From NCBI RefSeq assembly GCF_000426585.1, contig NZ_AUFQ01000008.1, positions 1-64,000 on the forward strand: a stretch of DNA of 64,000 nucleotides. Reading direction: 5' to 3'. Both the position numbers and the translations under genes were made by a program. Origin of the DNA: Segatella baroniae DSM 16972 = JCM 13447. Its GTDB lineage: Bacteria; Bacteroidota; Bacteroidia; Bacteroidales; Bacteroidaceae. Each line of letters starts with the position of its first letter. Position 1 is the stretch's first letter. The notes beneath the pieces are model-generated. The model searched no databases, was not told the DNA's origin, and saw nothing but the letters and a program-made list of their open reading frames with translations. Of this stretch, positions 44,499 to 53,898 are shown in pieces.

Positions 44499-45446
44499 TT
44501 ACAACGGATACTCCTCGAAGGCGTAGAGCACGGTGCTCAGATAGCGTTCGCCCGTGTCGGGCAGCAGCGTCACAATCCTCTTGCCCCGGTTTTCGGGCCT
44601 CCTGGCCAGCTGGGTGGCGGCAAATACGGCGGCACCCGACGAGATTCCGACGAGCAATCCCTCAGTCTGTGCCAGTTCGCGGCCCGTGCGGATGGCGTCG
44701 TCGTTGTCCACGCCGACCACCTCGTCGATGATGTCCTTGGCGTAGTTCGTGGGCACGAAGCCGGCGCCAATGCCCTGTATCTTGTGCGGGCCGGCCGTCC
44801 CTCCCGCCAGCACGGGCGACGACGACGGCTCGACGGCCACGATTCTCACCTGCGGGTTCTGCTCTTTCAGCCGGCGGCCGATACCCGACACGGTGCCTCC
44901 CGTGCCCACGCCGGCCACGAAGATGTCCACTTGGCCGTCGGTGTCGTCCCATATCTCCACGCCCGTCGTCTCGTAATGGCGTTGCGGATTGGCTGGATTC
45001 TCAAACTGCTCGGCAATGAACGAGCCTGGAATGGCCTTGTGCAGTTCCTCGGCCGCCTTGATGGCGCCTTTCATTCCGGCCTGTCCGTCGGTCAGTTTGA
45101 CCTGCGCGCCGTAGGCTTTCACCAGATTGCGGCGTTCCACGCTCATGGTTTCGGGCATGGTCAGAATGAGTTTGTAACCCTTCACGGCGGCGACCAGCGC
45201 AAGCCCCACGCCCGTATTGCCGCTCGTGGGTTCGATGATGGTGGCCCCCGGCTTGATGAGTCCGCGCCGTTCGGCGTCCTCTATCATGGCCAGGGCTATG
45301 CGGTCTTTCACGCTGCCGCCCGGATTGAAGAACTCCACTTTTGCGATGATGGGCGTGTGCAGCCCTTTTTGGGCCGAATATCTGCCCAGTTCCACCAGCG
45401 GCGTATGGCCGACGAGTTCTGTGATGTTGTGATGAATCTTGCTCAT
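44499..45446 (-). CDS. cysK: Cysteine synthase A
   Basis: The 315-residue PLP enzyme has [11 protein letters not shown] with PLP-Lys47, [38 protein letters not shown], and [15 protein letters not shown] near the end. It makes cysteine from O-acetylserine and sulfide. Just upstream (45447-45654) is the 22-bp repeat array and a metY fragment. Confidence 0.96.
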   Translation of the reverse strand: MSKIHHNITELVGHTPLVELGRYSAQKGLHTPIIAKVEFFNPGGSVKDRIALAMIEDAERRGLIKPGATIIEPTSGNTGVGLALVAAVKGYKLILTMPETMSVERRNLVKAYGAQVKLTDGQAGMKGAIKAAEELHKAIPGSFIAEQFENPANPQRHYETTGVEIWDDTDGQVDIFVAGVGTGGTVSGIGRRLKEQNPQVRIVAVEPSSSPVLAGGTAGPHKIQGIGAGFVPTNYAKDIIDEVVGVDNDDAIRTGRELAQTEGLLVGISSGAAVFAATQLARRPENRGKRIVTLLPDTGERYLSTVLYAFEEYPL

Positions 45447-45530
45447 ATATTGAATGTTAAGTGTGAAACGTTAAGTGTGAAATGTTTACTTGTGGGCGCG
45501 TTGTTTTCAAAGGCTATTCTTTCGTTTTTC

Positions 45531-45851
<321 letters not shown>

Positions 45852-45900
45852 AATGATTTCCTTTCTCCTTTGTTGTGGATGAATTCCTGTTTGATGTTTG

Positions 45901-45967
45901 CAAAGGTAGGGCGCTTTCACCGGTCATGCAATCGCACGAACATGGCATTTTGCCTACCATGTTCGTG
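45901..45967 (-). promoter_or_regulatory. Promoter and palindrome upstream of the metY fragment
   Basis: Minus strand: TTG (45929-45931), 20 bp, TACCTTTG (45901-45908). Directly upstream, CACGAACATGG (45935-45945) and CCATGTTCGTG (45957-45967) form a perfect 11-bp inverted repeat with an 11-bp gap. It may have been the sulfur-pathway operator, or it may now serve the divergent ATPase gene. Confidence 0.7.
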
Positions 45968-46082
45968 GTAGAAAAGGCCTTGACGTGTCGATTTTCAACT
46001 ATTTTCAGCCTTATTTGGCCCCTTTCGGCCACATTGTCGATATTTTTATATACATTTGCTATATAGTTTATCCACGGGAAAT

Positions 46083-46901
46083 ATGCAGAAGTACGCAGTT
46101 TATATCAAGCAAATCGAAATCGATTCCCTTTGGAGTGGCGTGAAGCACGTCGTGTGGAATCTCGATCCGAAGGTCAACATTCTGAGTGGAGTGAACGGCG
46201 TTGGCAAGAGCACGATCATCAACAAGGTGGTCAGAGGCCTGGGGGGTGGGGGCGAGTTCACCAGCCACATGCTCAAGGGGGTGCACTTGCAGGTGGAACC
46301 CGCCGACGCCTGTCACATCCGTTTCGACGTCATCCGCTCGTTCGACCGCCCGCTCATGAACTCGGACACCATCTCCAAGATGGACATGAGCCTGGCCACG
46401 GAGCTGGACTGGCAGCTCTTCCAGCTGCAACGCAAGTATCTCGACTATCAGGTGAACATCGGCAACCGCATCATCCAGGTGCTGCAGAGCGGCCGGCCCG
46501 ACGCCGCCGAACAGGCGCAGGCCATCTCTCGGCCCAAGAAGTTGTTTCAGGACATGATCGACGACCTGTTCAAGGACACGGGGAAGACCATCGTGCGCTC
46601 CGAAAACGAAATCCGTTTCTCGCAGATCGGCGAGACGCTGGTGCCCTATCAGCTGTCGAGCGGCGAGAAGCAAATGCTCTGCATCCTGCTGACGGTGCTC
46701 GTCGAGGACAATCTGCCTCATGTCCTGTTCATGGACGAGCCGGAAGTGTCGCTCCATTTCGAATGGCAGAAGCGGCTCATCGACCTGGTGTTGCAGCTCA
46801 ATCCCAAGATTCAGCTCATCATGACGACCCACAGTCCGGCCGTCATCATGAACGGATGGGGCGACCATGTGACTGAAGTGACCGACATCACGCTGGAGTA
46901 A
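46083..46901 (+). CDS. ABC-type AAA ATPase, PARIS AriA-like
   Basis: Start set at ATG 46083 (272 residues; -7 box TACATTTG at 46051-46058). Walker A GVNGVGKS at 36-43, signature LSSGEKQ at 191-197, Walker B VLFMDEPE with Glu219, and switch His250 in TTHSP. The order and the SMC/ABC-like signature put it in the AAA_15/AAA_21 group used by OLD, PARIS and other defence ATPases. It is shorter than typical AriA, with no large inserted domain. It is 17 bases upstream of a DUF4435 gene. A defence role is inference from the pair. Confidence 0.85.
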   Translation: MQKYAVYIKQIEIDSLWSGVKHVVWNLDPKVNILSGVNGVGKSTIINKVVRGLGGGGEFTSHMLKGVHLQVEPADACHIRFDVIRSFDRPLMNSDTISKMDMSLATELDWQLFQLQRKYLDYQVNIGNRIIQVLQSGRPDAAEQAQAISRPKKLFQDMIDDLFKDTGKTIVRSENEIRFSQIGETLVPYQLSSGEKQMLCILLTVLVEDNLPHVLFMDEPEVSLHFEWQKRLIDLVLQLNPKIQLIMTTHSPAVIMNGWGDHVTEVTDITLE

Positions 46902-46918
46902 TCAAACGCAGAAGGGCC

Positions 46919-47941
46919 ATGAGACATCTGAAGGAAAACATCAACTCGCAATACTTCGAGGCCTACAACCAGATGACTTCCAAGCGGGCCAGGCGCAAGA
47001 TAGTGGCCTATGTGGAGAGCTATGACGACGTTTATTTCTGGCGGACGGTGCTGGCGGCCTTTGAAAACGAGCAGCGTTACTTCGAAATCATGCTGCCTTC
47101 GCGGGCCAACCACCTGGGACGGGGCAAGAAAGCGGCCCTGGGTTCCTTGCTCGAAGGGGTGGGAAGGGATATGATCGCTTGTGTCGACGCCGACTACGAC
47201 TATCTGGTGCAGGGGCGGACGGAGACCTCGCAGACGCTTATCTCCAATCCCTACGTGTTTCACACCTACGCTTATGCCATCGAAAACCTGCAATGCTACG
47301 CGCCGTCGCTCCACAGCGTGTGCGTGGCCGTCACGCTCAACGACCACGCCATCTTCGATTTCGTCAGCTTCTTTGCCGAGTTTTCCGAAATCATCTATCC
47401 GCTTTTCGTCTGGAACATCTGGCATTATCGTTCTCCATCATACGCCCGTTTCACGATGACCGACTTCAATCGGGTGATTGAACTGGGCCATGTGGATTTG
47501 TCGCGCTGCGAGGATTTGTTCCACAGACTGCGTCGGAAGGTGGGCCGGAAGGTGCAGGAGTTGCAGCAGGCGAACCCCGACGCGCGCGCGTCCTACCAGG
47601 AAGTGAAGGAGAGTTTGCGGGCTTTGGGGGTCACGCCGCAGACCACCTATTTATATATACAGGGCCATCACCTGTTCAACAAGCTGGTGGCGCCGCTGCT
47701 GGAGAAGGTCTGCTACAGGCTGTATCGCGAGCAGGAGGAGGCGATCAGGCAAGAGGCACTCCACACGGTGCAGCGTCAGACCGAACTGTCGTGCTACAAC
47801 AACAGTGTGGAAGAGGTCGTCCCCATGCTCAAGAAGAACGTGGCCTTCACGCAGGCAGAGCCTTTCAAGCGGCTGCTGGCTGACTTGTGTATCGTCTTTC
47901 CCAATCGTAACAGCATGTGTCAAGATGCAAATTCTTGTTAA
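46919..47941 (+). CDS. DUF4435 (TOPRIM-like) protein, PARIS AriB-like
   Basis: The 340-residue protein's N-terminal region matches DUF4435/TOPRIM: VAYVESYDDVYFWRTVL with Glu33, then IACVDADYDYL with Asp90 and Asp92, the acidic metal-ligand set. The middle contains CYAPSLHSVCVAVTLND and helical segments to the end; no membrane helix. In PARIS, the ATPase releases a DUF4435 nuclease-like toxin when phage anti-restriction proteins appear. Here the partner ATPase is adjacent and in the same operon. Whether this pair does the same is not shown. Confidence 0.82.
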   Translation: MRHLKENINSQYFEAYNQMTSKRARRKIVAYVESYDDVYFWRTVLAAFENEQRYFEIMLPSRANHLGRGKKAALGSLLEGVGRDMIACVDADYDYLVQGRTETSQTLISNPYVFHTYAYAIENLQCYAPSLHSVCVAVTLNDHAIFDFVSFFAEFSEIIYPLFVWNIWHYRSPSYARFTMTDFNRVIELGHVDLSRCEDLFHRLRRKVGRKVQELQQANPDARASYQEVKESLRALGVTPQTTYLYIQGHHLFNKLVAPLLEKVCYRLYREQEEAIRQEALHTVQRQTELSCYNNSVEEVVPMLKKNVAFTQAEPFKRLLADLCIVFPNRNSMCQDANSC

Positions 47942-47944
47942 TTA

Positions 47945-48040
47945 TTTGGTGGTTTCAAAAGAACTCTCTATCTTTGCCGCCGGATTTAATAGATTCAAAT
48001 AGACTTGATTAGACTTAATTGGACTTAATTAGACTTGATT
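47945..48040 (+). promoter_or_regulatory. Promoter and 10-bp tandem repeat ahead of the small-peptide/fimbrillin operon
   Basis: TTTG (47945-47948), 20 bp, TATCTTTG (47969-47976). In the transcribed leader, AGACTTGATT, AGACTTAATT, GGACTTAATT and AGACTTGATT follow each other exactly at 48001-48040, one helical turn per unit. The leader is about 175 bases, long for this organism. Confidence 0.8.
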
Positions 48041-48160
48041 TTAATATTGGCTAATCGCTAATCATTAGTATTTGTTAGTTCTTCGTTCCCTTTTCTTCGC
48101 ATTTCGAAAAGTAAAAAGTAAAGCAAGATAGAGTTTATTCATTCACAATAAATATAAATC

Positions 48161-48331
48161 ATGGATCAAAAACAGAAGGAAAGACGGCTCTATCAGAAGC
48201 CACAGGTTCAAGTAATCGGTGTTGAGCCGTATTGTAGTCTGTTGGCGGGTTCGAATTTGGGTGGCCACAACAGTGCCGGAGACGACGGCAATGACCTCAA
48301 CGCCAAACGCGGATGGTTTGACGAAGAATGA
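48161..48331 (+). CDS. Small LLAGS peptide (56 residues)
   Basis: The frame reads MDQKQKERRLYQKPQVQVI, PYCSLLAGSNLGGHNSAG, then an acidic tail ending AKRGWFDEE. It is the kind of small Bacteroidales protein with a YxxPxxxVxxxE start, a central LLAGS and a C-terminal WFDEE, which I recall upstream of many fimbrillin-like genes; no function is known to me. No signal peptide. It sits 24 bases before the fimbrillin-like gene and after a clear promoter, so it is the first gene of that operon. Confidence 0.72.
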   Translation: MDQKQKERRLYQKPQVQVIGVEPYCSLLAGSNLGGHNSAGDDGNDLNAKRGWFDEE

Positions 48332-48355
48332 CTTGAAAACTAAAAAACAATCACA

Positions 48356-49969
48356 ATGAACAAGCAACTATTCTTAGGAGCGGCCCTACTGCTATTTGTT
48401 GTAGCCTGCACCAATGACGACGTGGCTCAGGACAGAAACACGCCCGACAAGAAAGGCAATGAGAATCTCACGGCTTTCGTAATCGAAGAAAACAATCCGG
48501 TAACAAAAGCAGCTCAGACCCGCACCACCGGACAATACTCCGGCTCAGGAATCGATTTTTACTGGACGGCTGGCGATCCCTTGTGGGTGAACAAAGCGGC
48601 GACAGGCGAACCTGATCTGCAGCAAAGCACGGGAAGCGACATCGCTGAGCACTTGGAAAACAGTACGATTACGGGCGGAGTGAAACGAGCTACCAGTGCT
48701 TCGTTCTACTTCGATGGCACCTTCACCGCACAGCAATACAAGGTGCGCTACACAGGAAAGAACGGAACGAAAGATAAGGTGACCATCAAGAATGTACAAA
48801 CACAGACCGTGGTCAACGACGCAAGCCATATCGGCGAAAGCGGCGACTGTGGTACGGCCGTAGCACAAAGGCAGTCGAACAACCGCTACACTTTCATGCT
48901 TGACCACAAAGCCGCCTACATGGTGTTCCTGCCCTTCAATACGCCCGGAGCCATCTCAGGAGCCAAGCTCACCCAAGTCAAGGTGACGGCCGACAAGGCG
49001 ATTTCGGGCCAATTCAATTTCACCGACAGCGGCATCGACCTCGATTCACGTCCTGCATCGTCGACAACCAACAAGAGCATCGCGCTCAAGTTGACTGGCA
49101 ATTTTATTGTACCCAAAGTGGCTGACAAAGGTGCCAACGCAGCAATCATGGTCATCGCACCCGGTACATACAGCACATTCACCGTAGAATACACGCTCTA
49201 CGATTCGCACACACATGTCACAGGCACCATCACTAAAACCTACACCAACGTGACCCTTACTGCCGGCAAAAATAAGAAAGTCAGTATGAATCTGGATATT
49301 CCCATTTTTGGCACCGACAATTATTACATGTGGGACGCTGTAGTGGGGCAGCATTACTGGAAAGGCTTCGAGAGTTATCAGCCTACCACGAACAATGGTT
49401 CCGACAGTCATTATCCCAAAAACTCTTCCGACCAGCGGTGGTTCAACACCCAAAAATTGTCATCAGCGCAACCTTCACTCGCCGCAAGTCGTAGCTGTGT
49501 CAACGCGCCCAACATTAATGAATCCCTTTGGTATATAATGAAGGGTGCGCCCCATTGGGACAACACCTACCTCTGGGCCATGAACGGGCATTTGTATACT
49601 AACGGAATGTGGTTTAAAAAGCTCAGTGTTATTGCGAAGGAGAATGGGAAGCCCAACGCTACCGCCCTCAAGACTGACTATGATGGCAAAGATTGGCGTA
49701 GCATCTCTTACGGGGTAAATATGCTCGATAATAAGAATATTGGGAGAGGGAAGCCTGCCAATGTCGGAGACTACTTCTTCCTACCCGCTATGGGCTACTT
49801 TTCCAATGGAAAACTCTTGGATTTCCGCACTGCTGGCTTATACTGGACGAGTACGGCTGATCGCTATATCTCTTCCCGTGCGCACAATCTGTATTTCACA
49901 TCAAGTAGTGCGATATTGAGCAATATCAGAGACCGACAGATAGGCTGCTATCTTTGGAAGGTGCAATAA
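48356..49969 (+). CDS. Fimbrillin-family lipoprotein with FISUMP-like C-terminus
   Basis: The 537-residue protein's lipobox is LLFVVAC with Cys18. The middle domain resembles fimbrillin (Mfa/FimA-type), with SIALKLTGNFIVPKV and a beta-rich core, and KNKKVSMNLDIPIFG before the last domain. Residues about 330-537 (WDAVVGQHYWKG...YWTSTADRYISSRAHNLYFTS...RQIGCYLWKVQ) resemble the FISUMP/C-type-lectin-like domain. It is probably a surface-exposed or pilus-tip-like protein. It is second in an operon with the small peptide. Confidence 0.8.
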   Translation: MNKQLFLGAALLLFVVACTNDDVAQDRNTPDKKGNENLTAFVIEENNPVTKAAQTRTTGQYSGSGIDFYWTAGDPLWVNKAATGEPDLQQSTGSDIAEHLENSTITGGVKRATSASFYFDGTFTAQQYKVRYTGKNGTKDKVTIKNVQTQTVVNDASHIGESGDCGTAVAQRQSNNRYTFMLDHKAAYMVFLPFNTPGAISGAKLTQVKVTADKAISGQFNFTDSGIDLDSRPASSTTNKSIALKLTGNFIVPKVADKGANAAIMVIAPGTYSTFTVEYTLYDSHTHVTGTITKTYTNVTLTAGKNKKVSMNLDIPIFGTDNYYMWDAVVGQHYWKGFESYQPTTNNGSDSHYPKNSSDQRWFNTQKLSSAQPSLAASRSCVNAPNINESLWYIMKGAPHWDNTYLWAMNGHLYTNGMWFKKLSVIAKENGKPNATALKTDYDGKDWRSISYGVNMLDNKNIGRGKPANVGDYFFLPAMGYFSNGKLLDFRTAGLYWTSTADRYISSRAHNLYFTSSSAILSNIRDRQIGCYLWKVQ

Positions 49970-49999
49970 AGCAGACATTCATAAGCGACACGTATAGTT

Positions 50000-50034
50000 A
50001 TTTCCGGGATTCGACTTGCTCGAATCCCGGAAAT
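50000..50034 (+). terminator. Terminator after the fimbrillin-like gene
   Basis: ATTTCCGGGATTCGA, a 5-base loop, TCGAATCCCGGAAAT, then TTG: a perfect 15-bp stem 30 bases past the stop, shared with convergent manA. Confidence 0.82.
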
Positions 50035-50074
50035 TTGTATTTCTCTATGTTGGGAAACGCAGGAAAGGAATGTT

Positions 50075-51037
50075 TTATACGTAGGTTTCGAGGAATTTTA
50101 TCGTCCCTTCTACCTTTAACGATAGCGTCGTGGCGGGTATCAGGATGGTTTCGCCCGCCTTGAGGCTGGTCTCGTTGCCTTCATTGTCGGTGATGCGGCC
50201 TTCCCCTTTCATGCCGATGAGGATGACGAAGCTGTCCAGTTCGCTGTAGTCCAGCGTCATGGGTTCGTCCAAATCATACACGGCCGTGTTGAAATAGGGG
50301 CAGTTGACGAGGTTCACCCCTTCGTTCTTCTTGGGCAAATACTCCGTGCGGTAGTTCTTTTCGACGTTGTAGTTGATGCACTCCGCAGCCTCGCGGGTGT
50401 GCAGTTGGCGGCAGTTGCCGTCCTTGTCCTTGCGTCCGTAGTCGTAGATGCGGTAGGTGACGTCGCTCGTCTGCTGGATTTCGGCCAGGAAGCAGCCCGT
50501 GCCGATGGCGTGGATGCGGCCTGCCGGCAGGAAGAAACAGTCGCCTTCCTTCACCGTATATTGTGCCAGGACGTCGCAGATGGTGTCGTTCTCGACCATC
50601 TCCTTGTACTGTTCGGGCGTGATTTGCGTCTTCAGACCGCTGAAGAGCTTGGCCCCCTCGTCCGAATTCATGATGTACCACATCTCTGTTTTGCCACGTT
50701 CCTTACCCTGTTTCTTGGCGATTTCGTCGGTGGGATGCACCTGAATGGAGAGATCCTGACGTGCGTCGATGAACTTGATGAGCAGCGGGAACTCGTCGCC
50801 GAAGCGTTTGTAGTTGGCCGCGCCCACGAGTTTGTCCTTCAGCGTGGCCACCATGTCGTTGAGTTTCCGACCTTTGAAAGGCCCGTCGCTGACGATGGTC
50901 TCGTTGTCGGGCACGCCGGAGATTTCCCAGCTCTCGCCGACGTTCTCCTGTTTGCTGTCCAGTTTCTTGAAAGGAATGATCTTGTCACCCCCCCAGATGG
51001 TTGATTTGAGTAACGGATTGAATTTGATGGGTTGCAT
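50075..51037 (-). CDS. manA: Mannose-6-phosphate isomerase, class I
   Basis: The 320-residue protein starts MQPIKFNPLLKSTIWGGDKI. The zinc-site motifs are IQVHPTDEIA, KTEMWYIM and HAIGTGCFLAEIQQTSD, with the phosphomannose-isomerase type I arrangement. It interconverts mannose-6-P and fructose-6-P for GDP-mannose and glycan synthesis. It is last in the dxs-trkA-trkH-manA row, 60 bases after trkH, so it may have its own promoter. Confidence 0.94.
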   Translation of the reverse strand: MQPIKFNPLLKSTIWGGDKIIPFKKLDSKQENVGESWEISGVPDNETIVSDGPFKGRKLNDMVATLKDKLVGAANYKRFGDEFPLLIKFIDARQDLSIQVHPTDEIAKKQGKERGKTEMWYIMNSDEGAKLFSGLKTQITPEQYKEMVENDTICDVLAQYTVKEGDCFFLPAGRIHAIGTGCFLAEIQQTSDVTYRIYDYGRKDKDGNCRQLHTREAAECINYNVEKNYRTEYLPKKNEGVNLVNCPYFNTAVYDLDEPMTLDYSELDSFVILIGMKGEGRITDNEGNETSLKAGETILIPATTLSLKVEGTIKFLETYV

Positions 51038-51097
51038 GTCGTATATGTTTTTATTTGTTGATGCAGTCTTTGAACGAATCGTTCGGCCCGTTCCGAT

Positions 51098-52555
51098 TCA
51101 TCGTTCTTTCCAGAATGTGGGCGTGAAAATCACGAGAACGGAGAATATTTCCAGACGTCCGATGAGCATGAGGAACGAGCACAGCCACTTGATATAGTCG
51201 GGAAGTTCCGACCAACTCATCGTCGGACCGATCTCAAGTCCCAGCGTCGGCCCCACGTTGCCGATGCAGCTGAGGATGATCGTGATGGCGTTGGTGTTGT
51301 CAATGCCCGAGGCGATGAGCAGAAACGACGCTGCCAGACATATCGTCAGGTAGACCGTGAGGAATGCCAGCAGTGTGACGCGCTGCTGTTGCGGCACGTT
51401 GTTGCCGTCGATCTTCATCGACAGGACGGCGTTGGGGTGCAGCAGCTGGGTGAACTCGTTCTTGATGACCTTCAAGAGCATGACGCCGCGAATGCTCTTG
51501 AAGCCTCCGCTCGTGCTGCCCGAGCAGCCGCCGAAGAACATGCAGGCCGCCAGCACCACCCAAGTGACGTGCGGCCACTTGCCGGCGTCGTCGTTGAAGA
51601 GCCCCGTCGTGGTCATGAACGACACCACCTCGAAGCTGGCACTGCGAAACGCCTTCTCCAGGTCGTAGCCGTTGTGCAGCATCAGCTCGAACATGATGAA
51701 GAGCGTGAAGCCTACCGCCATGGTCAGATAGAACTTGAACTCCGTGTTCTTCCAGAGCGACGTGGGCTTCAGCTTCACGAAAGAAGTGTAGAGAAGCGTG
51801 AAGTTGATACCGGAGAGGAAACAGAAGAGCGTCCCCAGGTATTCGATGAGGGGCGAATGGAAGAATTCCATGCTGGCGTTGTGGGTGGAGAAGCCGCCCG
51901 TGGCCGTCGTTCCCATGGCGTAGTTCACGCTGTCGAACAGGCTCATGCCCGCTCCCCAGAAAGAAAGGATGCAGCCGACGGTCAGTATCAGATAGATGCT
52001 CCATATCCACTTGGCGTTCGTCGACAGCCTCGGGTGCAGCCGGGTCTTGATGGGGCCGGTGGCTTCGGCGGCAAACACGCGCACCGAACCGCCCACGAAC
52101 GAGGGCAGGATGGCGATGGTGAAGAACACAATGCCCAGTCCGCCGATCCATTGGGTCATCGACCGCCAGAACAACAGCCCGTGGGGGAGCGCCTCCACGT
52201 CGTCGATGATGGTGGCGCCGGTGGTCGTGAAGCCCGACATCGTCTCGAAAAAGGCGGACGCGATGTTTGTGATATAGCCGCTGATGAGGAAGGGGAGCGT
52301 GCCGAAAGCACTGAACGTGATCCATGAAAGCGTCACGACGAGATAGGCGTCGCGCCTCGACATGTAGTTGTCGGCGTCTCTTCCGAGCTGCTGGAGGGTG
52401 AAGGCGGCCGTCATGGTCATGATGACCGTGATGGCGAAAGCCAGCGTGTCGTCCTCTCCGTAATAGAAAGCCATCGCGGCGCAACACATCATCAGCAACG
52501 CCTCTATCATCAGAAGAGAGCCCAAAACCCTGTATATCGTTTTCAGATTTATCAT
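51098..52555 (-). CDS. trkH: K+ transporter TrkH
   Basis: The 485-residue polytopic protein has the TrkH/KtrB pore motifs: TMSGFTTTGATIIDD, TTATGGFSTHNASMEF, FMTTTGLFNDDA and GNVGPTLGLEIG, the four selectivity-filter-like loops each with a TGG/TTG-type core. It works with TrkA for K+ uptake. Its start overlaps the trkA stop by one base, so translation is coupled. Confidence 0.95.
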   Translation of the reverse strand: MINLKTIYRVLGSLLMIEALLMMCCAAMAFYYGEDDTLAFAITVIMTMTAAFTLQQLGRDADNYMSRRDAYLVVTLSWITFSAFGTLPFLISGYITNIASAFFETMSGFTTTGATIIDDVEALPHGLLFWRSMTQWIGGLGIVFFTIAILPSFVGGSVRVFAAEATGPIKTRLHPRLSTNAKWIWSIYLILTVGCILSFWGAGMSLFDSVNYAMGTTATGGFSTHNASMEFFHSPLIEYLGTLFCFLSGINFTLLYTSFVKLKPTSLWKNTEFKFYLTMAVGFTLFIMFELMLHNGYDLEKAFRSASFEVVSFMTTTGLFNDDAGKWPHVTWVVLAACMFFGGCSGSTSGGFKSIRGVMLLKVIKNEFTQLLHPNAVLSMKIDGNNVPQQQRVTLLAFLTVYLTICLAASFLLIASGIDNTNAITIILSCIGNVGPTLGLEIGPTMSWSELPDYIKWLCSFLMLIGRLEIFSVLVIFTPTFWKER

Positions 52556-53898
52556 CAGTTGAACAGATTTTCAATCTTCTTCATGTTGATGTTGTGGCAG
52601 AACACCATGACCGAATCGCCCGCTTCAATCTGCGTGTTGCCCGAAACGAGCGCGCCTTCGCCCTTCCTCACCAGTCCGCCGATGGTCACCCCATAGGGCA
52701 ATCCCAGGTCTTTCACGGGCTTGCGGGTGATCTTCGAGCCTTCGGAAGGGATGAATTCGGCTACGTCGGCATTGGCGCTCATGAGAAAACGCACGTTCTG
52801 CACGTTGGCGTCGAGCATCATTTGGTAGATATGGCTGGCCGCAATGGCCTTCTTGTTGATGATGGTGCCGATGTCGAGGCTCTCCGCCATGCTCACGTAG
52901 TCCATGTTCTCGACCATGGCCACGGTCTTCCTGACGCCCAGCCGCTTGGCCGTGAGGCAGGCCAGGATGTTCGTTTCGGCATTGCCCGTCAAGGCGACGA
53001 AGGCCTGTGTGTTCTTGATTCCCTCCTCCATGAGCAGCGATATGTCGCGGCCGTCGCCGTTGATGACCATGGCCTGCTGCTCTTCGAGCACGTTGTTGAG
53101 GTACTCGCAGCGGCGGTCGCTCTGCTCTATGAGCTTCACGTCCATGTATTCGGGCATGGTCTTCACCGCTCTTACGGCGGTGCGGCCGCCTCCCATGATC
53201 ATGACATTCTTCACATCGACATAGTGTTCCTTGCCGACGATCTTGCGGATGTAGGGTATATACTGGCGCGTCGTCATGAAATAGGCCAGGTCGTAGAGCT
53301 TCAGTTCGTCGTTGCCGTTGGGGATGATGGTGTCGCTTCCACGCTTGATGGCCACCACGTGATAGGGGTCGTTGGGGCCGCTGATGTTCTTGAGCGGCTC
53401 GTTCAGTATCTCGCAACTCTCGCGGAGCTTGATTCCGAGCATGACCAAGGCTCCGTCGTGGACGTCCCAACGCTGGCGCACCCAGCTCATCTTCAGTCCG
53501 TTGTTGATGTCTTTGGCGGCCAGCATTTCGGGATAGATGAGCGACGTGACGCCCAACTGCCTGAAAAACTGTTCCAGTTCGGGCTGCATGTACTCGTAGT
53601 TGTCTATCCTCGACACCGTCTTTCTGGCCCCGAGGGCTTTGGCCAGGGTGCAACTTGTCATGTTGCGGCTCTCGTCGGGCGTGACGGCGATGTACAAATC
53701 GGCCTTCTCCACGCCCGCGTCCTTGAGCGAACGGATACTTGTACACGAGGCGCACATGGTCATCAGGTCGAAGTTGGCCCCCAGCTGTTCCAGCTTCTCC
53801 GCGTCGTCATCTATCAGAATGATGTCGTGATGGTTGCGGGAGAGCAGCTTTGCCAAGTATGTTCCGATGGCACAGGCCCCAGCTATAATGATTTTCAT
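52555..53898 (-). CDS. trkA: K+ uptake regulator TrkA
   Basis: The 447-residue protein has two RCK (TrkA-N plus TrkA-C) halves. First: [19 protein letters not shown] and [17 protein letters not shown]. Second: [17 protein letters not shown], then [20 protein letters not shown], and a C-terminal TrkA-C with [24 protein letters not shown]. It binds nucleotides and gates TrkH. Its start overlaps the dxs stop by 4 bases. Confidence 0.95.
   Translation of the reverse strand: MKIIIAGACAIGTYLAKLLSRNHHDIILIDDDAEKLEQLGANFDLMTMCASCTSIRSLKDAGVEKADLYIAVTPDESRNMTSCTLAKALGARKTVSRIDNYEYMQPELEQFFRQLGVTSLIYPEMLAAKDINNGLKMSWVRQRWDVHDGALVMLGIKLRESCEILNEPLKNISGPNDPYHVVAIKRGSDTIIPNGNDELKLYDLAYFMTTRQYIPYIRKIVGKEHYVDVKNVMIMGGGRTAVRAVKTMPEYMDVKLIEQSDRRCEYLNNVLEEQQAMVINGDGRDISLLMEEGIKNTQAFVALTGNAETNILACLTAKRLGVRKTVAMVENMDYVSMAESLDIGTIINKKAIAASHIYQMMLDANVQNVRFLMSANADVAEFIPSEGSKITRKPVKDLGLPYGVTIGGLVRKGEGALVSGNTQIEAGDSVMVFCHNINMKKIENLFN

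Noticed and set aside
46071..46079. A TTATCCACG match to a DnaA box near the ATPase gene
   Set aside because: Single, eight of nine bases, in a promoter leader. No cluster of boxes or AT-rich unwinding region; an origin is not supported.
48356..49969. Diversity-generating retroelement target
   Set aside because: The C-type-lectin-like end would suit one, but no reverse transcriptase or template repeat is in the window.
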